Source: Lycorma delicatula
Lineage: Eukaryota > Arthropoda > Insecta > Hemiptera > Fulgoridae
Assembly (NCBI RefSeq): GCF_047948215.1
Contig: NC_134456.1
Span: 78,544,515 to 78,608,514, forward strand
DNA: 64,000 nt
Direction: 5' to 3'
The notes beneath the pieces are model-generated. The model worked only from the letters and a program-made list of their open reading frames with translations. It did no database searches and was not told the origin of the DNA. Of this stretch, positions 1 to 12,856 are shown one piece after another. Within the stretch, counting starts at the first letter, position 1, and every line of letters begins with the position of its first letter. The position numbers and the translations under genes were made by a program.

Positions 1-1286
1 AGTTTTGAAGGAATCTACTCTTAAAATTTCATTATTCCTATATTATGATTAACATACAGAAATAATCGACCAAAGATAAGATGTAAAAATTAATTTTTAA
101 GGAAACATATTAAGTTGGCATAATATTAAACACACATATTTAGTCATGAGTAACCATAACAACTACACTGATTTTATTTAAAAAAATTTTATTATTAAAA
201 TTTCAATTTAAGTAATAATGAAAATAAAATTAAGATAGTTTTTTTTTTCTGTTAGAATTAAAATAAGTTTGTGAAATTAAAAATAAATTATTATGAATTG
301 CACTCATTATCTTTTATTATAATTAGGAAACGTCAAATAAACCTATCCACTAAAGTTAATGATTCAGACGATTTACATTATTTTCCAGAATTATAATTCT
401 TGAGTTGAGTTCATGCACAAGTGGATTTGTTTTATTATTTACTTTCTCCAGAAATTTACAATAGGAGTGTTTACTCACAGCTGAAACGATGTGTATATAT
501 TCAAAATAGAGGTGGATTTACTCAGTGGGCGACGAATTTTAAAGTTCCATTGAATTTATTCCCATCACTTTTATTTCGAATATTTAAAATTAGGAATATA
601 ATTTAAAAGTAATATAAAATGTAAATAGTGTGAAGAAAATTAATTGTGTTACGGACAAAGAAAAAATTTATCACATGCATTACAGTAAATGTATGTAATG
701 AATTTTTTCTTAATACATTTTAAGTATAGTTATAATGTATAAAGAAAACAAATTGTATTACTTTTTTTTGGGATGACGTTATAAGTTATCTTTTAATTAG
801 TAAATATATATATATATATATATATTTTTTATGTATTTTCTTTTTTTTTATGTCTGACTGACATATATTTTATATATATATATAAAAACTGACAACAAAC
901 TTTTAATAGTTTCTGGCATTGGTTATTTATTATTATATAGTGGAAATATAATGTTACATGAAATTAAATCAAAAAAGTTTAAACAAATTTTTGAAATATA
1001 TATTTTTAAACTTTGATCGGATCCTCACCACCGATATTTCCCCCAACATATTTTTGGAGATCACTTGCACTGTTAGGATGCCTAGGAAGACAAATAACTT
1101 CGGTTAAAAATATGCAATAAATTGTAAGATAACTTTTTTTAATTATTTGGGGAAAGGGGGAGATTTTGGGACAATTTTTTTTTTAAATGGTAAGATCAGC
1201 ATGCACGTATGTAATGAGCTTAATATAAAATAGGGTTGTGTTTGCAAAACTTTGAGGAAATTGACTTCAAAAACATAAATCGTCTC
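1..1286. other. AT-rich non-coding DNA
   Basis: Strongly AT-rich sequence with A and T runs and a short TA tract near 803-826. The longest reading frame here (421-606, 61 codons) has no start context, motif or family resemblance that I recognise. I see no gene. Confidence 0.7.
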
Positions 1287-1586
1287 CCGTTTCTTTCTTT
1301 TTCTGTTTAGCCTCCGGAAATTACCGTTCAGGTATTACTTCAGAGGATGAATGAGGATGATATGTATGAGTGTAAATGAAGTGTAGTCTTGTACAGTCTC
1401 AGTTCGACCATTCCTGAGATGCGTGATTAATTGAAACTCAACCACCAAAGAACACCGGTATCCACGATCTAGTATTCAAATCCGTGTAAAAGTAACTGGC
1501 TTTACTAGGACTTGAACGCTGGAACTCTCGACTTCCAAATCAGCTGATTTGGGAAGGCGCATTCACCACTAGACCAACACGGTGGT
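1287..1586 (-). mobile_element. SINE-1 copy, full length
   Basis: This is one of at least five copies of a tRNA-derived SINE in the window (others at 2351, 31890, 34330 and 60365). Read on the minus strand it opens with the shared head ACCACCGTGTTGGTCTAGTGG, in which TGGTCTAGTGG fits the RNA polymerase III A box. A B box reading GTTCAAGTCC follows, then a long non-tRNA body and the tail CCGGAGGCTAAACAG ending in an A/G-rich run. A perfect 18-bp palindrome (1535-1552, CCAAATCAGCTGATTTGG) sits between the A and B boxes. No clear target duplication was found, so the edges are approximate. Confidence 0.85.
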
Positions 1587-2337
1587 TTCTACTCCATCCC
1601 CTGGAGATATTGAATCAAACATTTTACCAAAATTTCCAGTTATATACGATTCTCTGTTCAAAATTTCATCAAACTCGGTTTATCCAGTCAAAATTTATTA
1701 AGCTTCCAACACATGCCAACGTAAGTACGAACATTATCATCCACTATTTTCTGATTTTTGGAGTCGCTGGTTCATGAAACGTCTAGAAATGCAAAACCCC
1801 TATACCATTTTTTGACTGATTACCAAACTTCCTTCTTGCAACACTAGCTTTAGAGTTACAATGGTAGGAAAGTAAAAATCATGTTTTTTTTTTAATTTAA
1901 AGATTTACGTTATATTTTTCATTTAAGTCAAATAATAAATTTAAAAAAAACACATCAGGATTAAATCACTAAAAACTTTACAAACATTCAAGTGTTGGAC
2001 ATTTGGTATAGCAGGCAAACACTCTACCGTCTATGGCACGGTCGAGGTGAATTTATTACAATTAGTTTTAGTAATATATATAAATTTCAATTATTAGCTC
2101 TTAAATAGAAAAGTAATCATTGATTTAGTCGGAGTATTCCATTAATATTTTTAAAATAGAGGAATTGATTCATTTTTTTAAAAACAGTTACAAAGAATGC
2201 ACGTTAATAATAATTGTTTTTTCTTTGTCCAGGTATTCTTAAATGTATACGGCCATATCATTTAACTATTATTCAGTAATTTTTCCTTTTGTAAATTTTT
2301 TTCTGCATATTTACTTTGATTAAATTATGTTTTATTT
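1587..2337. other. AT-rich non-coding DNA
   Basis: No reading frame, repeat boundary or RNA gene that I can support. The stretch separates two SINE-1 copies that lie in opposite orientation. Confidence 0.6.
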
Positions 2338-2658
2338 GATGTTTAATTAAACCCACCGGGCTGGTCTAGTGGTTAATTTTTCATCGCAAATGAGCTGATT
2401 TCGAAGTCGAGAGTTCTAAGGTTCAAATCCTAGTAAGCAGTTACTTTTATAAGGATTTGAATACTAGATCGTGGATATCGGTGTTCTTTGGTGGTTAGGT
2501 TTAAATGAACCACACACTTCAGAAATGGTCGACTTGAGACTGTACAGAGATAAACTTCATTTACGTACATTCATATACATATCATCCTCATTCATCCTCT
2601 GAAGTAATATCTGACGGTGGTTCCGAAGGTTAAACAGAAAAGAAAGATGTTTAATTAA
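2338..2658 (+). mobile_element. SINE-1 copy with 13-bp target duplication
   Basis: The SINE body is 2351-2645. It is bounded by perfect direct repeats GATGTTTAATTAA at 2338-2350 and 2646-2658, the target-site duplication expected from LINE-driven retrotransposition. The A box TGGTCTAGTGG is at 2362-2372 and the B box GGTTCAAATCC at 2420-2430, about 47 bp apart as in a type 2 polymerase III promoter. The body ends in the family tail followed by an A/G-rich end rather than a pure poly(A). The head resembles a tRNA but cannot fold into a normal anticodon arm. This copy defines the ends of the family in this window. Confidence 0.92.
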
Positions 2659-2699
2659 TAAAAAGCACTCTCCAATTCACTCTCTGTAAAAAATTATGA

Positions 2700-3570
2700 T
2701 TCGTGGGTGTGTTTGCTTATTCACTGTATGTTCTCAGTTTTTATTTTTGCTGCTATTGGCGCAGAGAAAACCATTGGTGGTGCGCTGGGCGGCTGCGCAC
2801 TGCAGTCTCTCCGACTCTCTCTCGCTAGAAGCAGCCCGTTGTCAATTAATTTACAATTTATTTAATTTCTAAGCGTACATTGTTTTTATTTATATTTGTT
2901 ATTATTATTTATTTAATTTTAATAATAAAAGAAAGGGGAATTATTAGTTAATATTTAGTAGTAAAAAAAAGGATTCTTTTTTTAGCGGAAGAGAGTCGTT
3001 GGCGCGCATCCGGCCGACGCATCACGTGGTCCGCTCTGCGCCAACAATAGCAGCTGGATTGGCAATTAATACAACCTCACGCGAAAAAACTAAACGAAGA
3101 AATCGGCATCTTCTAGCCAATTCTCTGTTATTAATATGGCTAACGTTAAACATAATGTTTCTTTTAAAATTAATAAATTCTATACTTACACACTCCTTAA
3201 GTTTATTTTAAATATAAAAACACCAAAATGGCCAGAAAAATATTCACTACTCACTAATATTTATTGTCTTAAAATATTCTCGTAAAATACTTAATACTCT
3301 CACAAACATGAGAATACGAGGACGTCGAGGGTGCAGAGGGCAGAGCCCCCTGTTCGCCTTGTCTTTCCCATAAAATAAGATGGCAAGTCAGTTTGTTTGT
3401 TGTGTGTGCTCATATTTTTTTTTTTATCTGCTATTGGCGCACAGCGGATCAATGGTAGTGCGCCGAGCGGTTACGCGCGCGCACGAACGATTCATTCGTT
3501 CGAACATTTTATACTTGATGCGAACCATTTATCTTAAATTATATTTTTGTTTTGGAGATAAAAAAAGAAA
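2700..3570. repeat. GC-rich module in three copies, two inverted
   Basis: A module of about 85 bp beginning TGCTATTGGCGCA occurs at about 2750-2835 (plus), at about 2980-3055 (minus) and at about 3420-3490 (plus). The first two form an inverted repeat: GCTGCTATTG, GCGCAGAG and the CGACTCTCT region all reappear in order on the other strand. The third copy also shares the T-rich sequence upstream of the first. CpG-rich segments (GCGCGCGCAC near 3476) stand out from the AT-rich surroundings. The first pair could be the ends of a small inverted-repeat transposon, but no target duplication was identified. Confidence 0.55.
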
Positions 3571-4920
3571 ACATTAGTGTTAGAGCTGTGTTAAAAATTC
3601 ACAACACAAGAAACACTAAAAATGTTCAGGATTTTGAAGTTTTGTTGTAAATAATTTTGTTGTTGTTGTTAGTCCGCTACATTTATGGACGATATTTAGT
3701 TACAATTGGCTAAACACATTTAAAAAAAATCATATGTAATGAAACATAAGTCATGTAGCACATTCGCGGAAGCTATACGCCCGCCTCTTTTCTAGTTTTC
3801 TTTAATAAAAATAGTTTATGATTTTCATTAATTTATTATTATTTTCAAAGAACTGATGTAACTTTGCATCACCATTTATTTATGTGATTTGTCACAAATT
3901 AAGATCCTTTTACAATTTCTTCTACATAACAATTAAGACTTTATTTTTAAATTTTTTTTTTCTATTTTAATTATAAACATTGAGGTTGGGAATTAAGATT
4001 AAAAATGTTATTAAGGAAAATCTACGTTCTTTTATATCTATTTTTCGTTTACTTTTAAAAAAAAACTTAATTACAAATTTTAATTATAAACTAAAATAAT
4101 ATTAGCAATAATAAAATAATAATAATAATAATATTATTAATATTTAACTAAAATATTAAATAAAATAGCATCCTGTCTTGTATTTTTAATTTATTTTATT
4201 AGTTTTCTTTTCAACAATTCTATTTGTGAAAAGTAAAGCTGCATTAAAGCAGATTAGATAAATTTAAAATGTTCACTGCATTATTATTATTATTATCAGT
4301 ATTGTTCAATAAAACATTAGTATTTTATAAGTATTACCCTTTCCCTATTTCTTCAGACTTAGTGGTAGCTCAATCGTTGGCACGATCATGTTTTTCTACT
4401 TACTAATGATGCAATATTTCCATTTCATTTAGTAATTTCTTTAAACTATGGTAAGTTCTTCATTTATTTGCAAGGATCCTTTTCAGATTGAACTGATTCC
4501 AAATCTTTTTTGCTAATTTTGATATTAGCTGCATTTCTCATGAAATTTTTAGATCGTGCTTTTAGACTCAATTAGTTTAAATCAGTAATCATAAGTGCTT
4601 CCCAGTTAGCACTTATGACGTTGTAAGGTTTGTATGATTAATTCTCAACCTTACTAATAGAAAGATCTCTCTTTTATATAAATTAATCTTACTCTTCATT
4701 TGTGTAGGATACTTAAAATTATTAATTTTTTACGTATTCTATATTCCTTTATTTAATTTTCTATCTGTCTCAACTATGAACTTTATAAGAGATTTTAAAT
4801 AAACTTATATATTTCGTAAAATTTTCATTCATCTCTGCATTGGCATGAATTGCAAATGCAATTTCTTCTAGTTTTGCTGGGGTAATAGAGTTTAATAACT
4901 TAGGTTTAATAGCTGGGGTA
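3571..4920. other. AT-rich non-coding DNA
   Basis: No coding or RNA gene seen. There is a small hairpin at 4590-4617, with 10-bp arms CATAAGTGCT and AGCACTTATG around an 8-nt loop, and simple ATT/AAT runs near 4113-4140 and 4281-4297. Confidence 0.6.
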
Positions 4921-5070
4921 ATAACTTTCGTTTCCATTTTAATTTCATTTAATGTAGAATATTATACAGAATTTAACAATTATGATTTTTGGAAACATAT
5001 GAACGTTCTTCTCGATCCCATTATTAATTTTTGATTTATAAATATAAAAGTGGATGAAATAATTAATCAA
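4921..5070 (+). repeat. Diverged third copy of part of the 6-7 kb duplicated unit
   Basis: From ATAACTTTCGTTTCC onward the sequence matches 6362-6512 and 6940-7090 with a few substitutions and small indels. The order of motifs is the same, including the phrase near GAACGTTCTTCTCGATCCC. It is clearly less similar than the two downstream copies are to each other, so it is an older duplicate. Confidence 0.75.
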
Positions 5071-5242
5071 TAATAATAATAATAATTATATATATATATA
5101 TAAAATAACTAAACTCTATTATTGGGTTAGACAAATATAAAAAAAAAGTAAATAAGTTAGAAAATTATCCAAATTAATAGAAAATTTTGTAATGCAATTC
5201 ATTAGTTCAAAAAAAAAGTCATAATAGCTTCATTTGTGGTTT

Positions 5243-5280
5243 GTCTTGATAAAGTCCTGCATCTTGGACGAAACGTCGAG
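5243..5280 (+). ncRNA. Hammerhead-ribozyme-like motif (degenerate)
   Basis: The stretch contains TTGATAA (5246-5252), a 4-bp stem GTCC/GGAC (5254-5257 with 5266-5269), then GAAACGTC (5270-5277). This matches the hammerhead layout: conserved CUGANGA box, stem II, GAAA box, then a very short stem III and a GUC cleavage site. Two positions of the first box differ from consensus. Penelope-like retroelements are known to carry minimal hammerheads of this form with a tiny stem III. I see no Penelope protein beside it, and activity is doubtful. Confidence 0.35.
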
Positions 5281-5388
5281 GTTTTCTGCTTTTATTTTTG
5301 TTATTTTGGTTGTTTAGTTGATGACCTAATGAACTGCATTAGAAAATTTTCTATTGATTTGGATAAGTTTCTAATTTATTTAGTTTAT

Positions 5389-5415
5389 ACACACACACAC
5401 ACACACACACACACA
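5389..5415. repeat. (AC)n microsatellite
   Basis: An uninterrupted AC dinucleotide run of about 26 bp. The reading frames that cross it are products of the repeat. Confidence 0.95.
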
Positions 5416-5605
5416 GTCAAAGTACTTTTTTAGATTTTATTAATATAAAGGTTATAGTGTTGCTTACATTGTTATTGTAGTTATTAACTATTTCTATTGT
5501 AATGGAAACTGAAAATAATGAGGAATTAATAGAACACGATGTATAAATAAAGAAATAATTTATGTAAGTACAAGATATAAGTAAATTAAAAGAGAATTTA
5601 AAAAA

Positions 5606-5610
5606 ATGTG

Positions 5611-5672
<62 letters not shown>

Positions 5673-5680
5673 TGTGAGCG
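5606..5680. repeat. Compound (TA)n(TG)n microsatellite
   Basis: A TA run passes directly into a TG run with one interruption near 5665. The His-Thr-rich frames on the minus strand here come from this repeat and are not genes. Confidence 0.95.
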
Positions 5681-6014
5681 TGTTCCTGTGAGTGTAATTA
5701 AACATAATATGCAACAATACGTAACAAAAAAGCCAGATAAAAAAAAAAAACAAGATTTGAGATGTGATGTAACTGGAGAATATTGAACATAGTTTTTGTT
5801 TGATAAAGTACAAGATCTTTTAAGACGAATTGGAGAAAAATAGGTTTGAAGCAAAATAAAATTTTATGAAAAGGATAACGCTACTGCTTTATAAAAGGAC
5901 CAAATACTATGGCAGCTAGAATTTGTGAATTAATTGTAGAAGAAAGAACTGAGGGTAAAATCAATAAAAGAAGAGAATGATTAGAATAAATGAAACAGGT
6001 AATTGAATGTAACA

Positions 6015-7157
6015 GATGTGTTAAAACAAAGAGATTGGGACAAAATAAGAAATGAAGTGAATGAAGGAGGTCAAAAGACTACTATTAAAAACGTTTCGTA
6101 AAAAATAGGAAGAAATGTTTTATAAAAAAAATGGTACGATCTGTTAAAAAAAAATTCAAGTTGTTTACGTCTGAATTTGATAGTTGAGTTGTTTACGTCC
6201 ATCATTCATATAGATAATTGACATTAGCATACATTTTTAAATAAAAATATATATGTTGACTTTTTCATTTGATTTCATTAACTTCTTATGTACCCTGAGG
6301 GGGCCCTTACACCACATCCATCTGTATTATTTACTATCACCGGCTAAATATTTGAGTTTCTGATAACTTTCGTTTCCATTTTAATTTCATTTAATGTAGA
6401 ATATTATACAGAATTTAACAATTATGATTTTTGTAAACATATGAACGTTCTTCTCGATCCCAATATTAATATTTTTGATTTAAAATATAAAAGTGGATGA
6501 AATAATTAATCAACATTTATGAATTCGTTATAATTTTACCGGAATTTTCAAATTATACATATTGATATATTAGTTTGTTAAAACTAAATATTGATGTGTT
6601 AAAACAAAGAGATTGGGACAAAATAAGAAATGAAGTGAATGAAGGAGGTCAAAAGACTACTATTAAAAACGTTTCGTAAAAAATAGGAAGAAATGTTTTA
6701 TAAAAAAAATGGTACGATCTGTTAAAAAAAAATTCAAGTTGTTTACGTCTGAATTTGATAGTTGAGTTGTTTACGTCCATCATTCATATAGATAATTGAC
6801 ATTAGCATACATTTTTAAATAAAAATATATATGTTGACTTTTTCATTTGATTTCATTAACTTCTTATGTACCCTGAGGGGGCCCTTACACCACATCCATC
6901 TGTATTATTTACTATCACCGGCTAAATATTTGAGTTTCTGATAACTTTCGTTTCCATTTTAATTTCATTTAATGTAGAATATTATACAGAATTTAACAAT
7001 TATGATTTTTGTAAACATATGAACGTTCTTCTCGATCCCAATATTAATATTTTTGATTTAAAATATAAAAGTGGATGAAATAATTAATCAACATTTATGA
7101 ATTCGTTATAATTTTACCGGAATTTTCAAATTATACATATTGATATATTAGTTTGTT
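6015..7157 (+). repeat. 565-bp tandem duplication, apparently exact
   Basis: Positions 6015-6579 and 6593-7157 read the same by eye, at an offset of 578 bp and with a 13-bp spacer (6580-6592). Landmarks such as AGAGATTGGGACAAAATAAG, CCCTGAGGGGGCCC and TTCTCGATCCCAATATT recur at the same offset. Part of the unit also exists as a diverged copy at 4921-5070. No long reading frame runs through it. Exact identity points to a very recent duplication or an assembly artefact. Confidence 0.92.
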
Positions 7158-8325
7158 TACCCAATATTTTAAAACAATGCTGATGTTACGTTTTCTCTAT
7201 TTACTTCATTTAACCGTAATAATATTACATAAATAGAATGTTCGCAATTTTCATCAGTAAATAATAAGCATTTGGTAAAATGTACCGCATAATATTTTAG
7301 CATTAAAAATATAATTCGTTGAATATATAAATATATTCAAATATAATATAACGATTATGAGTTAAATATAAATAATAAAAATGATTTATTTACGTAAGAA
7401 TAGCAGTTTAAACTTTGTAAATCTAGACAATATATAACAGCTTATTGTAAGGCGAGTTATCTTACTCCTAGATTTATGCAAGAATAAAAATATAAGCAGA
7501 TATTATGCTGCAAGAGGTAGTGTTTTTCATCAAAAGATAACGTGAATAATACTGGCAGTTCTCATTTTTCAATGTAATTTTTTTAGTCTTTTGAAAAGTT
7601 AAAAAAATGGTAATATAGAGTATTCTGACGAGGTAGGCAATTTAATGCAAGGTTTATTTGAACTGTAGAGAATTTATTTTAGTGGATGGTATATAAAAAA
7701 AATAAATAAAACAACAAAAGATTTTTATTTATTCAGATTGCATTATAAAAGAAATATTTTATAATAGGCCTATTATATTATTTATAATCATTTTATATGC
7801 GAATAAATTATTATTTTGTTTCATTATAATTTTTTAAAATTTATTATAAAATAATTTTTTTCTAATCCCGTTAATATAAAACTATATGTATCCTTTATTT
7901 CTTTTGTCTAGGTTTAAGTGCTATCAACAAATTTCTATGACTGGGTTTTCGTTTGTATTGGAAGTTTCGCAGGAAATCTTTAGGAATATTTTTTTTCTAG
8001 GTACAATCAGTGAAAGATTTTTTGTAAACAATCAGTTATTTATTGTCATGTTCGCTATTATATGATTCTTGTTATCATTAATTAGAATTACATTATTATA
8101 GAGCAGTCGTGTGTATCCCCAAAGTCAATCTAATGTTCAAAATACTTTCATGCCAAAAGTTTGGAAAATTAATTAGAGAATGTAAGTTGAAAAATATATA
8201 CACATTCCTGTATTGCAAACAACATTCTTTCACATCAGAAATAATTATTTAATCGTTACTCCATATTTTTGTTTTATTTTTTTAATTAAGATTATGGTTT
8301 TCTTCCGTGATCGGAAACGATTGTG
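7158..8325. other. AT-rich non-coding DNA
   Basis: Nothing recognised on either strand beyond poly(A)/poly(T) tracts. Confidence 0.6.
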
Positions 8326-8720
8326 ATCGTGAAACGTTTCGGTTTACAGATTTCAACGAAAATGTTCATTTTGACCATCACTGAATCCATTTTGACAAAT
8401 TTCTGCGTGACGTTTGTACGTTTGCATAATTAAAAAATGATTAGGAGTAGAATGTTGAAATTTTGGATTTAGAACATCTAGTTGTGCACCTCCCTCTTTG
8501 ATTGCAATCGACTGAATCAAAAGTGTCCAAAAAAGCCCAAAATCCAAAAATATTTGGATTTTGGACTTCTTTTAGGTGTAGTAATAAGTCCTCAGTAAGA
8601 GCTTTTCAACTATATATCATAAGCGGTACTTATTTTCATTGGTTTCAGAGTTATAACTAAATGAAATTTTAATTAATGAAATATTTGGATGTTAGTAGTG
8701 GAGGAACATCAGTTCAAATC
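8326..8720 (+). repeat. Repeat family A, right-hand fragment
   Basis: Homologous to 31608-31889 plus 32191-32320. Shared landmarks include GATTTCAACGRAAATKTYCATTTTG, TAGTTGTGCACCTCCC, GATTGCAATCGACTG and a hairpin of CCCAAAATCC with GGATTTTGGAC near 8536-8565. At 8580-8592 this copy reads AGTAATAAGTCCT once, where the 31.9-kb copy has a SINE-1 flanked by two copies of AGTAATAAGCCCT. It is therefore the unoccupied version of that insertion site. The 64-codon minus-strand frame inside has a counterpart in the other copy, but I do not recognise it as a protein. Confidence 0.8.
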
Positions 8721-10321
8721 AGTTTCTTCTCCTTTTATTTTAATTTTTTTTTTTTAATTTATATATTTATTTATTAATAATTAACCACCGACTGTAAAAA
8801 AAATGTTTACGATAATAATAATTCAATACAAAAAAGAAATGAAAAAATATCAGAAGTTATTAATAAAATAAAATTTTTTTATACTTTTCATTTTTAGAAA
8901 ATATGTATATGTAATTAAATAGGCGTAAAAACAAGTCATGTGTTGCCAACATCATATTTTTTATTTATTCAAATTGGCTTGTTTTCATTTGGCAAGAATT
9001 TTGTCATTCCGGATTTTAAATCTATCGTTATTTAAAATGAAAAAGTCAGCAAAATATTCCATGCCTTTCCCGGCTACCCCAGTCAAGTCATACCTTCCAT
9101 TAACAATAAAACTTAAAAGAGTTAGAGATAAAGAATAAGAAAAATACTATATATATTTTTTAGAGGTGGACAATAAATTTTAAAAAAGATTTTTATAAAA
9201 ATATTCATGTATAGGTTCAGATTAACAAGTAAAGTTTTCTAAGTCTAACACCCCCCTTCACTAAAGTCTAAAATAAAAGAAAAAGAGTTTTTCAAAAACG
9301 TTTCCTAAATTTTAGGTCCGGGGTCGATAATTAAAAAAAGAAAATTGTGGTTACATTTCCTGATAGGTTCATATGTGAAGTATGAACTTTCAAAAAAGTT
9401 TTGAAAAATATAACCGGAGGGAGATAGAGTAAATGAATAATAATCATATATTTCAATTCTAAGAGGTTGATATTTTGAATTTTTTGTTTATTATTAACTA
9501 CATGCATGTAGGTACCAAACCTACTTTAATAAATTTTCTTTAGAATGCCGCTGAAGGAAATCGAAATTGATTTTATCGTGATATCCCACCACCCCTTTAC
9601 CGCATTTAAAATTAAAAATTATATGATCAATGCTCCAAATATAAATATTTGAGACAAATTTGAAGAAAATCGATTCGGTCAATTCTGAGATATAAGGCAA
9701 AAAATAATGTGGCATACATACGTACGCACATACATACATACATATGTTTTTCGGTCTAGATGAACTAGTTGGATCCTAAAGTGTAAAAATTTGCACAATA
9801 CCCAATATCTCATAAGAGCGTAATTTTTCCTAAAATATTCTAGCCATATTCGTGGAAAAAATAAAATTAACTAAATCATTATTTTTTTTTTTTTGTGTAT
9901 TGCTTTATTTACAATCAGTTTAGTACGTGAAAGGGAGGCATCCAGTGCCGCTTCCAAAAAAATATAAAGGTTTAAAGGTATATAAACCTGTAGAATATAA
10001 AGATATAGTAAAATAAAATTTATAACAAACAATACAATGGCATTATTTAAATTTAAATTTTTATTTAATTCGTTTGGTTAGTAATATCGAAGTTGTGTGT
10101 TTTCAATCTGGCTCAGATTGTAAAAAATATTGAAATGTAAAAAGTTAAATTATAATATATTTTACTTTTTGAATGATTATTTTTAAATTTATATGTAATT
10201 TTCATTTTATTAATAACTTCTTGCTGCATTTTATTTTATCAAATAGAATTATAACAAATTATATTTAACATCATATCTCTTTAAATTTAATTTTACTTTC
10301 TTGTCAATTGCTACTTAGCAG
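8721..10321. other. AT-rich DNA with a possible repeat remnant
   Basis: No gene is supported. Around 9535-9830 the phrasing (GAAAATCGATTCGGTC, then TGAGATATAAGG and a run of CATACATA units at 9715-9745) resembles non-coding dispersed repeats common in insects, but no second copy is present here to prove it. Confidence 0.45.
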
Positions 10322-11190
10322 AGCTGTAGCTATAGATTGTAAAGTACGGTATTCGGTCCAGTTTGGGCATTGCCGTTTTCACCGGATCTTTACGTCTTAA
10401 TGCCTAAGGAAGCCCAAAAAACCGGATGGAAATTTTCCGGATCTATGTATGTATGGTGTGTAAGGGGTGTTGCCCTCTAAATCACATTATATCTTTAGAA
10501 CTTCTCGATCGATTTTGACCAAACTTGATTATTTCTATATCAGATTACTTCTGTATATGGAGTACTGATGCCTTTAGATTTTCAATCTTAAAAGGTCAAG
10601 GGGGGTGAGGCTGTACAGCAAGGTCACCCTCAGTATCTCGAGATTTAGCCTAATTAAAGTTTTATTTCTTTTAGATACATTTGTTAATTTAAAAATATAA
10701 TCTAAAAAAAAAAATTTTGCAAAATCGCACTTCATCCCAAAAAATGCTCTAAATAAACCGGTGGCTAAGTGGGTACAGTGTTTCATTAGTACCCCCTCTG
10801 ACCACAAGGAGAGCTAGTGTAGCTCTGACGTACAGCTGCTGTAGTCGTCTTTCTATTTCTGTTTAGCCTCCGGTACCAGCTGTATTGTAACATCACAGGT
10901 GAGCGGTAGAATTAAATAAATGAATAATATTTAAAAGTGTAAAAAAGTATTTTTAGTGGCCGCTAGTACCGCCGCACCGGTGAAGGGCCGAGTGGTAGCG
11001 TCTCGGCCTTTCACCCAGAGGTCCCGGGTTCGAATCCCGGTCATGCATGGTATTTTCACACAGACGCTACAAATCATTCATCTCATCCTCTGAAGTAATG
11101 CTTCACTGTGGACTCGGAGGTTAAAAAAAAAGTACCGCCGCACCCGCATGAATGAAATACGGTGCGCGCGCGCGCGCTTTATTTAGTACC
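10322..11190 (+). repeat. Repeat family C, copy 1
   Basis: This matches, on the opposite strand, 58032-58735. Shared landmarks in order are CGGTCCARTTTGGG, TTTTCACCGGAT, AAAAAACCGGATGGAAAT, the GAGGTGAGGC/GGGGTGAGGC segment, GCAAAATCGCAC, ATCACAGGTGAG, GTGTAAAAAAGTA, CGCTAGTACYGCC and a terminal GCGCGCGCGC run (11163-11178). It contains no long reading frame. It carries a SINE-2 insertion at 10979-11130 and a short SINE-1-like 3' tail near 10850-10876. The class of this family (Helitron, MITE or LINE 3' end) cannot be told from two copies. Confidence 0.75.
10965..11144 (+). mobile_element. SINE-2 copy with 14-bp target duplication
   Basis: The body 10979-11130 (152 bp) is bounded by perfect repeats AGTACCGCCGCACC at 10965-10978 and 11131-11144. 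The head is tRNA-like: A box GGCCGAGTGG at 10986-10995 and a consensus B box GGTTCGAATCC at 11027-11037. A short body ends in TCATCCTCTGAAGTAATGC, then a GGAGGTTA phrase and an A run. This tail resembles that of SINE-1. The sequence between the boxes does not give a normal anticodon arm, so this is a SINE head and not a tRNA gene. Confidence 0.93.

Positions 11191-12856
<1,666 letters not shown>

Noticed and set aside
5417..5854. 145-codon His/Thr-rich ORF
   Set aside because: It depends on the TA/TG microsatellite and nearby AT-rich sequence.
10979..11050. A genuine tRNA gene
   Set aside because: A and B boxes are good, but the segment is part of a 152-bp unit with SINE body, tail and target duplication, and no normal anticodon arm forms.
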